The notes under the pieces are model-generated. The model did no database searches. It was not told the origin of the DNA and saw only the letters and a program-made list of their open reading frames with translations. A stretch of DNA of 11,071 bases. It comes from an uncultured Planctomycetota bacterium (lineage in GTDB: Bacteria > Planctomycetota > Planctomycetia > Pirellulales > Thermoguttaceae). The first letter of the stretch is position 1. Each line of letters begins with the position of its first letter. Position numbers and translations under genes: made by a program. This document shows positions 5,818-11,071 of the stretch, one piece after another. Location of the stretch: positions 1 to 11,071 of the forward strand of contig CADBTE010000098.1 in the NCBI GenBank assembly GCA_902797455.1, written 5' to 3'.

Positions 5818-8469
5818 TTACACTCCCGCGAACGAATCCAGGCAGCCCGCCTGGTAGAGGATCTCGCCGCGGAGGTTCTCGGCGATCGGGATCATCTTCC
5901 CCAGTCCCGGATGCTCCGCCGGGAGCTGGCTGAAAATCAGATCGGCGAAGGTCTGGCCTTCCCCGAGCGATTCTTTGTTGGGGACGATCATCACCAGCCG
6001 CTGCGCCGCGCGCGTCATCGCGACATAGAGCATATTGAGCGAGTCGCGAAGCTCGGCCTGCTCGGTCATATCGTAGCAGGCGCGGAACTCTTCGGGGAGG
6101 ACGAAACGAAGCTGCTGCTTGAGAATATGCTGTACCGTCACGATCGGCTCGGTCGGGCTTGGGCGCTCCACCAGGTAGGGGGGAAGAACGTCGATCAAGG
6201 GCTGATCCAGCTCGGGGAGGATCACCGTGTCGAACTCCAGCCCCTTCGAGGCGTGGATCGTCATAACGCGGATTTTCGACGCGCTTGCCAGCTCGATCTT
6301 CCCCGCCTCCAGCAGCTCGAGGAGCCGGTCACAGCGGCGGCCGCCGGCGGCGGTAAAGCGGACCGCCTCTTTGAGCGCGGCGTCGGCGAACTGCTTTTCC
6401 CGCCGGCTCGAGATCGACAGCGACGCGGTGAAGCGCTGCAGATAGGGGACGAGCCCCTCGGCGGCCATCGCCTCGCGGATCGCGCGCGAAAGGGCCGGCC
6501 CTCCTTGTTTGGCGGTCTGCTCGGGAGGAAGCGCCGGATCGATCCCGAGAAACTCGGCGGCGGCCGGGTTTTTCGCCAGAGCGTACACCGCGATCGTGTG
6601 ACCCGGGTGATCGGCCAGCGTCAGAAGCGAGAGGATCGTTCTGACCGAGGGGGAGCTTGTCAGCGGGACGCCCCCTTCCTGACTGACCTCGAACCCTTGG
6701 GCGGTGATCTGGTCGACGACCTGACCGATGTATCGGTTTCGGCGCACCAAAATGCCAATTGTCTTTTCGGGGGCCGTGATGTGGATTTGAATGGCGCGCT
6801 GGATGGCGTAGCGGAACGTCGCCGGAAGCGGCTTTTGCCAGCTGTCGTCGCCTTTCCCCGCGGGGGAGAGGGCCGCCTCTTCGTTTTTCTCTTCTTCCTC
6901 GTCGCTGTCGGGCAGGCCGGTGTCTTCCGGAACGACCGGGGTTTCGATCGTGACCATCCCCGGGGCCGCGGCCTCGCGGCCGACCGCCTTGTGTTCCTGG
7001 AACTGCTGTCCCCACCGCTGCATTTCCCGGTGCGCTCCCCTATTGCGCCGGTCATGGACCTCGTCTTTGGGCGGGGCGAGGAAAACGGGACAATTGCCCA
7101 GATTCATAAAAACCTGATTGACCGCGTCGAGCACCGTTTGCGTACTGCGCCAGTTGGTATTCATCGGCAGGGAGACAATCCCCTCGATGTTCTCTTCCAC
7201 CTCTTGGAATATCTCGGCCACCCCCCCGCGCCAGGCGTAGATCGCCTGCTTCACGTCGCCGACGCAGAAGAACGAGCCGGCCTCTTCCGGACGGCCGCTG
7301 AAGGGGGGCAGGTCGCGGATCGACTCGGCGATCGGGCGGAAGACCTGCCACTGATTCAGCGAGGTGTCTTGGAACTCGTCGAGGAGAAGATGCTTAATCG
7401 GGCTGTCGAGCAGGGTTCGGTCGTTTGGGTGTTCGAGCAGGTAATCGGCGGTGAGCCGGACGATATCGTCGAAACGATACCCCCCCTCTTCATTTTGAAT
7501 CTCTTCCAGCGCCTCGATAATCCGTTCCAAAAGGGTGTAGGTCGACTCGGTTTTGAAGGCGAGCCGGTTGAGGATCTCCGCCTTGCCGTGGGTGGCCAGC
7601 TGTTCGATCACCTCGACCCAATCGTCGGGGATATCGCGTTTATAGTATCTGCGCGGCGCCGGTGCGATCGCGTTTTTAACGATCCCCCTTTGGAGAAAAT
7701 CTTCCCAGTTCTGCTCGGCGGCCGAGGCGGCCAGGGCATCTTTCGCTTTGGCGAAGCGGCTGTCGGGCGAAAGTGACTTCGTCCGGGGAACCTCGAGCAG
7801 GGTCAGCGCCGAGACCGCCGCGGCCTCCTCCTCGGGCGCGAGCCCCTTGGGGTGGGGAAGCCGGTGCCAGGCGCCGCTAATCGACTCGCGGAAGACCGAC
7901 GCCAGCCCCAGCGCGGCGCTTTCCAGCTGCGCGGCGACCGAGCGCTCGGTTTCTCCCTGAAAAAACCAGCTCAGCAGCGTTTTGACATCGCCGCGCTTGG
8001 AGTCGGTCAGGGCGTTTTGAACCGCCTGCTGGAGCATTCGCCGCTGCTCGACTTCCTCAACGATGCGCCAGGTCAACGGCAGGCCGAGCTCCAGCGGGTG
8101 GCCCAGCGCCAGGCGGGTGGTGAACGAGTCGATGGTGACGATTTTGATCTGGCTGAAGTTTCGAACAAGCCGCTGCAGCAGCGAGGACAGGATCTGCGAG
8201 AACGCCTGCTCGGAGATATCACCGTTTGGGAGAAGCTCCCCGCGAAGCGCCCGGCACTTATCGGGGCTGAGAACCGTTTCGGCCAGGGTCGTCAGGACGC
8301 GGGCGAAGATCTCCGCGGCCGCCTTCCGGGTGAAGGTGGTCGCCAGGATCGAATCGCACGGGACCCCCGACAGAAGAAGGTGAAGGAATCGACGGGAGAG
8401 CTTATAGGTCTTCCCCGATCCGGCGGAGGCGCGGATGATCTGAAAGTCGAAGGGTTCCATCCCTGTCAT
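5818..8469 (-). CDS. UvrD/RecB/AddA-like superfamily 1 helicase lacking the nuclease domain
   Basis: This is an ATP-dependent 3'-5' DNA helicase of the UvrD/RecB/AddA group, presumably acting in repair or recombination of DNA ends. From the ATG at 8469 it has 883 residues and all core motifs: Walker A ASAGSGKT (14-21), motif Ia TFTRKAAAEI (45-54), motif II LLLDEFQDTS (361-370), motif III VGDVKQAIYAWRGG (403-416), motif IV NWRST (439-443), motif V TIHASKGLEFD (737-747) and motif VI LYVAMTRA (814-821). LDEFQDTS and VGDVKQAIYAWRGG are typical of the AddA/RecB branch rather than UvrD/Rep. AddA and RecB normally have about 1,200 residues and end in a PD-(D/E)XK nuclease; here only about 60 residues follow motif VI and none resemble one. 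An acidic insert lies at about 516-531. A GTG at 8475 is in frame, but it forms part of the GAGGTG ribosome site serving the ATG at 8469. The gene sits 14 bp after apbE and 7 bp before the orphan membrane protein; no AddB partner is in view. Confidence 0.9.
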   Translation of the reverse strand: MTGMEPFDFQIIRASAGSGKTYKLSRRFLHLLLSGVPCDSILATTFTRKAAAEIFARVLTTLAETVLSPDKCRALRGELLPNGDISEQAFSQILSSLLQRLVRNFSQIKIVTIDSFTTRLALGHPLELGLPLTWRIVEEVEQRRMLQQAVQNALTDSKRGDVKTLLSWFFQGETERSVAAQLESAALGLASVFRESISGAWHRLPHPKGLAPEEEAAAVSALTLLEVPRTKSLSPDSRFAKAKDALAASAAEQNWEDFLQRGIVKNAIAPAPRRYYKRDIPDDWVEVIEQLATHGKAEILNRLAFKTESTYTLLERIIEALEEIQNEEGGYRFDDIVRLTADYLLEHPNDRTLLDSPIKHLLLDEFQDTSLNQWQVFRPIAESIRDLPPFSGRPEEAGSFFCVGDVKQAIYAWRGGVAEIFQEVEENIEGIVSLPMNTNWRSTQTVLDAVNQVFMNLGNCPVFLAPPKDEVHDRRNRGAHREMQRWGQQFQEHKAVGREAAAPGMVTIETPVVPEDTGLPDSDEEEEKNEEAALSPAGKGDDSWQKPLPATFRYAIQRAIQIHITAPEKTIGILVRRNRYIGQVVDQITAQGFEVSQEGGVPLTSSPSVRTILSLLTLADHPGHTIAVYALAKNPAAAEFLGIDPALPPEQTAKQGGPALSRAIREAMAAEGLVPYLQRFTASLSISSRREKQFADAALKEAVRFTAAGGRRCDRLLELLEAGKIELASASKIRVMTIHASKGLEFDTVILPELDQPLIDVLPPYLVERPSPTEPIVTVQHILKQQLRFVLPEEFRACYDMTEQAELRDSLNMLYVAMTRAAQRLVMIVPNKESLGEGQTFADLIFSQLPAEHPGLGKMIPIAENLRGEILYQAGCLDSFAGV

Positions 8470-8472
8470 AAG

Positions 8473-8478
8473 CACCTC
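8473..8478 (-). promoter_or_regulatory. ribosome binding site that decides the helicase start
   Basis: GAGGTG on the minus strand lies at ideal distance from the ATG at 8469 (5 bases after GAGG). It contains the alternative GTG at 8475, so that earlier start is unlikely to be used. Confidence 0.65.
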
Positions 8479-8483
8479 GTCGG

Positions 8484-9731
8484 CTAGGGGGTCTGTTTCC
8501 CGCCGGTCTTGGGCGGTTCGTTCTCTTGGGCGCCGGGGAAGAACTCTTGAATCGACGAGAACGCCGCGGAGGGCTCGTCGGCGAAGGTATCGGCGGCCAG
8601 GGTCGATCGGCTGACGAACAGAACCGGCTCATTGAGGCGGTCGGCGGCGGCTTTCCCCTCCTCGGGTCCCAGGACAAACAGCCCCGTCGCCAGGGCGTCG
8701 GCCCGGGCGCAGGAGGCGTCGAAGACCGAGACCGAACCGAGTTCGAAATCGGGCCTCGGGGCGTCGGCGCCGCGCAGTTCGGTCGGCCGGCCGGTGCGCG
8801 GGTCGATGATATGCGAGAACATCTTCTGGGCGACGACCGAGTAGTTGCGCGAACCGCCGCTGGTGGCCAGGGCAATCGCCCCGGGGCGGAAGAGGCGGTA
8901 GATCTGCGGGTCGCCGGTTTTGGTCGGGATCGGTTTTTCGATCGCCAGCGTCCAGGGGATATCCCCCTTGGCGCCGCCGCAGCGGATCTCTCCCCCAATG
9001 TTGACCATATAATTCTCGAGTCCCTCGGCGGCGAGCGCCTCGGCGAGCTTATCGACGGCGTACCCTTTGGCGATCCCCGACAGGTCGATCATCAGTTCCG
9101 GAATCGATTTTTTCAGCGCCGGGGAGTCCCCTGTGCGAACCTCGAGCTTCTGATAGCCGCACTTGTGCCGCAGCGCCTCGATCTGGTCGTCGCCGGGCAG
9201 GGCGGTCAGCTCGGTTTTATCGGGCCCGAAGCGCCACGCGTTGACCAGCGGGGCGACGGTGATATCGAACGCCCCGTCGAGCTGGCTGCTGATTTCCTGC
9301 GCCAGGGCGACCACCTCGGCGGTCTCGGCCGAGACCTCGAACCAGTCGGTCGAATCGGAGGCGTTGAACCGGCTCACGTATGAGTCATCGCGGTAGGTCG
9401 TCATCGCGCCGTCGACGCGCGCGAGCACCTCGTCGACGGCGCGGTGCAGTTTTTCGGCGTCCCACGCGCGCGGGCAGCCGGCGATCTGGACGGTGTAGAA
9501 GGTCCCCATCGTCTCCCCGCCGATCCTCAGCACGGCGGAGGGGTCGACCGCCTGCTGCGCCGAGGAGAAGCGATCGAAGAGGGCATGGACCCTCGGGTTA
9601 TCCTTCCCCAGGGAATAGAGAAGAAAACCGATCAGCACCACCACCAGAATCGACCGGACCGAACCGAACATACCACCCGATTTGGCTTTGTTTTCCGCCG
9701 CGTTTTCGCTGTTGTTTTCGGACTGTGTCAT
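8484..9731 (-). CDS. apbE: FAD:protein FMN transferase, membrane-anchored
   Basis: ApbE splits FAD and attaches FMN through a phosphoester bond to Thr or Ser of flavoproteins, typically NqrB/NqrC, RnfG/RnfD or FMN-binding-domain proteins outside the cytoplasmic membrane. The 415-residue product has a polar N-tail, one transmembrane anchor (about 27-41, with VVVLIGFLLYS), then the ApbE domain (about 67-375). Family landmarks are visible: TMGTFYTV (74-81), LDGAFDITVAPLV (151-163), DLSGIAKGYAVDKLAE (216-231), NIGGEIR (244-250), HIIDPRTGRP (307-316) and the metal-binding ADALATG (D345, T349). Many ApbE proteins are lipoproteins; this one has no lipobox Cys and uses an uncleaved-looking anchor. 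The ATG at 9731 has GAGGA about 9 bases upstream. It follows queA with a gap of 57 bp and precedes the helicase closely. No flavinylation substrate is encoded in the window, so its target is elsewhere. Confidence 0.95.
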   Translation of the reverse strand: MTQSENNSENAAENKAKSGGMFGSVRSILVVVLIGFLLYSLGKDNPRVHALFDRFSSAQQAVDPSAVLRIGGETMGTFYTVQIAGCPRAWDAEKLHRAVDEVLARVDGAMTTYRDDSYVSRFNASDSTDWFEVSAETAEVVALAQEISSQLDGAFDITVAPLVNAWRFGPDKTELTALPGDDQIEALRHKCGYQKLEVRTGDSPALKKSIPELMIDLSGIAKGYAVDKLAEALAAEGLENYMVNIGGEIRCGGAKGDIPWTLAIEKPIPTKTGDPQIYRLFRPGAIALATSGGSRNYSVVAQKMFSHIIDPRTGRPTELRGADAPRPDFELGSVSVFDASCARADALATGLFVLGPEEGKAAADRLNEPVLFVSRSTLAADTFADEPSAAFSSIQEFFPGAQENEPPKTGGKQTP

Positions 9732-9788
9732 AAACCGTATTCCTCACGTGAATGATCACGCTGCTGTTAATGGCTTCTTCTAACGTTT

Positions 9789-10904
9789 TTACAGAATGAG
9801 CATGCAGTCGCCGTAACTGTAGAAACGATAGTCGTAGCGGATCGCCTCGTCATAGGCGCGCTTCATCAGTTCGTCGCCGCCGAAGGTCCGCACGAGGATC
9901 AGCGGCGTCGACTTCGGAAGATGGAAGTTCGTCAAAAGCGCGTCGACCGCCTTGAACCGGTAGGGCGGGCGGATGAACAGATCGGTCGGCCCCGAGAAGG
10001 GGCGCAGGGGATAGTCGTTGTTTCCCGTCGAGTCGATCTTACCGTCGGGCGAGGCGTTGGCCGCCGATTCGAGCGTCCGAACCGAGGTGGTCCCCACGGC
10101 GATGACACGGCCGCCGCGGGCCCGGCATCGGAGAATGGTATCGACCGCCTTTTGGTCGATCGTCGCGAACTCCTCATGCATCTGGTGCTGGGAGATTTTC
10201 TCGGTCTTGATCGGCCGGAAGGTCCCCGCCCCGACGTGGAGCGTCACCGGGCACAGCGTGACCCCCATGTCGGCGATCTTGGCGAGGAGCTCTTTGGAGA
10301 AATGCAGCCCCGCCGTCGGCGCGGCGATCGCCCCGGGGGTACGGGCGTAGACGGTCTGGTAGTTTTCGCGGTCCTCGGGGATCATCCGTCCGCTTCGGAT
10401 ATAGGGGGGGATCGGAACCCAGCCGACCTTATTGAGGAAGGTGTAGGTATCGAAGCTCGTCAGCGGCTGAACCAGCAGGGTCTTCTCGGGAGTACGGGCA
10501 TAGACGCGCAGCTTTTGGGTCTGTCCCCCGTCGGAGTCCTCCAGAAGGATTTCCTCGCCGGGGAGGATCTTCCCGCGGGTCTTGGACATGACCTCCCAGA
10601 TTCCGTGGCTGTCGAAACGAAGGAAGAGCCCCTCCCACTTGCCGCCGGTCTTGACGCGGCGGCCGATCAGCCGGGCGGGAACCACCTTGGTATTGTTCAG
10701 CACCAGCACGTCGCCGGCCCGGAAATACTTGGCGATATCGCGGACGTAGCTGTGCTCGATCTGGCCGGTATCGCGGTGAATTACCATCATGCGCGCGTCG
10801 GTGCGCCGCCGCAGCGGCATTTGCGCGATCAGCTCTTCGGGGAGCGTATAGTCGTAGGCGGAGAGGTCGTCAACCGGTCCGCCGCTGTTGTTTTCGGTCG
10901 TCAC
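9789..10904 (-). CDS. queA: S-adenosylmethionine:tRNA ribosyltransferase-isomerase
   Basis: QueA transfers and isomerises the ribosyl part of S-adenosylmethionine onto preQ1 in the wobble position of tRNAs with a GUN anticodon, giving epoxyqueuosine, the next-to-last step of queuosine synthesis. The protein is full length and well conserved: YDYTLPEELIAQ near the N-terminus, VLVLNNTKVVPARL, GWVPIPPYIR, APTAGLHF, HVGAGTFRP, GTTSVRTLES, LLTNFHLPKSTPLILV and a C-terminal YDYRFYSYGDCMLIL. I prefer the GTG at 10904 (371 residues) because AAGGA lies 7 bases before it. The frame also extends to a GTG at 10946 (385 residues), which has no recognisable ribosome site and adds residues before the conserved region begins. 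The gene is the first after a strong promoter and probably leads an operon with apbE, the helicase and the orphan protein. No other queuosine gene and no preQ1 riboswitch was seen. Confidence 0.96.
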   Translation of the reverse strand: MTTENNSGGPVDDLSAYDYTLPEELIAQMPLRRRTDARMMVIHRDTGQIEHSYVRDIAKYFRAGDVLVLNNTKVVPARLIGRRVKTGGKWEGLFLRFDSHGIWEVMSKTRGKILPGEEILLEDSDGGQTQKLRVYARTPEKTLLVQPLTSFDTYTFLNKVGWVPIPPYIRSGRMIPEDRENYQTVYARTPGAIAAPTAGLHFSKELLAKIADMGVTLCPVTLHVGAGTFRPIKTEKISQHQMHEEFATIDQKAVDTILRCRARGGRVIAVGTTSVRTLESAANASPDGKIDSTGNNDYPLRPFSGPTDLFIRPPYRFKAVDALLTNFHLPKSTPLILVRTFGGDELMKRAYDEAIRYDYRFYSYGDCMLIL

Positions 10905-10911
10905 GCTTTCG

Positions 10912-10917
10912 TCCTTC
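10912..10917 (-). promoter_or_regulatory. ribosome binding site favouring the shorter queA start
   Basis: GAAGGA on the minus strand lies 7 bases before the GTG at 10904. The longer alternative, GTG at 10946, is preceded by a T-rich sequence with no match to the 16S anti-Shine-Dalgarno. Confidence 0.6.
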
Positions 10918-11000
10918 GTTGCTGCAGACGCTTCCGGCAGGTTCACGCCAAGACAACAAATTTCTTGCCTAGGAAGAATTATCCTGTATGATTAGACTAT

Positions 11001-11029
11001 ATTATAGCACTTTGGCCCCCTTTGTTCAA
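11001..11029 (-). promoter_or_regulatory. strong sigma70-type promoter of the queA operon
   Basis: On the minus strand TTGAAC (11029-11024) and TATAAT (11006-11001) are separated by exactly 17 bp, with an extended -10 TG at the right place (TGCTATAAT). Transcription should start near 10994, leaving a leader of about 90 bases to the GTG at 10904 (48 to the GTG at 10946). The -35 box lies inside an inverted repeat, GCCCCC/GGGGGC (11015-11020 with 11038-11043). The early leader holds an imperfect palindrome, TTCTT-7 nt-AAGAA (10962-10978). Either could be a regulator site. Confidence 0.75.
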
Positions 11030-11049
11030 TTGCTCAGGGGGGCTGTGCC

Positions 11050-11071
11050 GTGAGCGTCCCCAAGTTAGAGA
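11050..11071 (+). CDS. possible first codons of a divergent gene
   Basis: A GTG at 11050 opens a frame reading V S V P K L E to the window edge, and AGGGGGG lies at a fitting distance upstream. A weak plus-strand promoter candidate is TTGCCT (10965-10970), 16 bp, TATGAT (10987-10992). Seven codons cannot identify a product, and this may be chance; it is listed because the intergenic layout suits a divergent gene pair. Confidence 0.2.

Noticed and set aside
5794..7776. 660-codon open frame on the plus strand opposite the helicase gene
   Set aside because: It lies antisense to a protein with every SF1 helicase motif. Its translation shows no family features and is rich in Arg, Gly and Asp-Arg runs typical of reversed GC-rich codons.
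9747..9760. Hairpin CGTGA-4 nt-TCACG between queA and apbE as a terminator
   Set aside because: The stem is only 5 bp and no T-run follows it; the apbE ribosome site comes directly after, so read-through is expected.
9921..10991. 356-codon open frame on the plus strand opposite queA
   Set aside because: It is antisense to a fully conserved QueA and runs across the queA promoter.
11015..11043. GCCCCC/GGGGGC inverted repeat as a terminator
   Set aside because: The loop is 17 bases long, neither side is followed by a T-run, and the -35 box lies inside it.

Overview
This is a gene-dense stretch of bacterial chromosome, roughly 60% G+C by eye. Seven adjoining genes are all read from the minus strand, so in transcription order they run from the right end of the window to the left. 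The set (Shine-Dalgarno-type ribosome sites, sigma70-like promoters, a GspE-type secretion ATPase, an HtrA-family protease, a membrane-anchored ApbE) suggests a diderm bacterium. The long Pro/Glu-rich orphan protein and the house style of the genes would fit a planctomycete or a relative, but that is only an impression: no gene here fixes the phylum. No mobile element, CRISPR array, tRNA or rRNA gene was seen.

Right-hand block (about 11030 down to 4134): a very good promoter (TTGAAC, 17-bp spacer, extended TATAAT) drives queA (queuosine tRNA modification). It is followed after 57 bp (or 58 counting to the stop) by apbE (FAD:protein FMN transferase, inner-membrane anchored), then after 14 bp by a UvrD/RecB/AddA-like superfamily 1 helicase that lacks the usual C-terminal nuclease. 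After a further 7 bp comes a 558-residue membrane-anchored protein of unknown function with a Pro/Glu-rich stalk. The tight spacing suggests one operon.

Left-hand block (about 4080 down to 1): an AT-rich promoter-like region precedes a membrane-anchored, PDZ-less HtrA/DegP-family serine protease. A short-form GspE/PilB ATPase follows 49 bp later. After 85 bp comes glgB (glycogen branching enzyme), whose 3' end lies outside the window. At the extreme right edge there may be the first codons of a divergent plus-strand gene.

Most of the window is recognisable housekeeping or accessory metabolism: tRNA modification, flavinylation, DNA repair, protein quality control, secretion/pilus motor, glycogen synthesis. 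I found no clear new defence or mobile system. The least ordinary items are the nuclease-less RecB-like helicase coupled to an orphan anchored protein, the solitary short GspE-like ATPase beside a PDZ-less protease, and a possible leaderless promoter for that protease.
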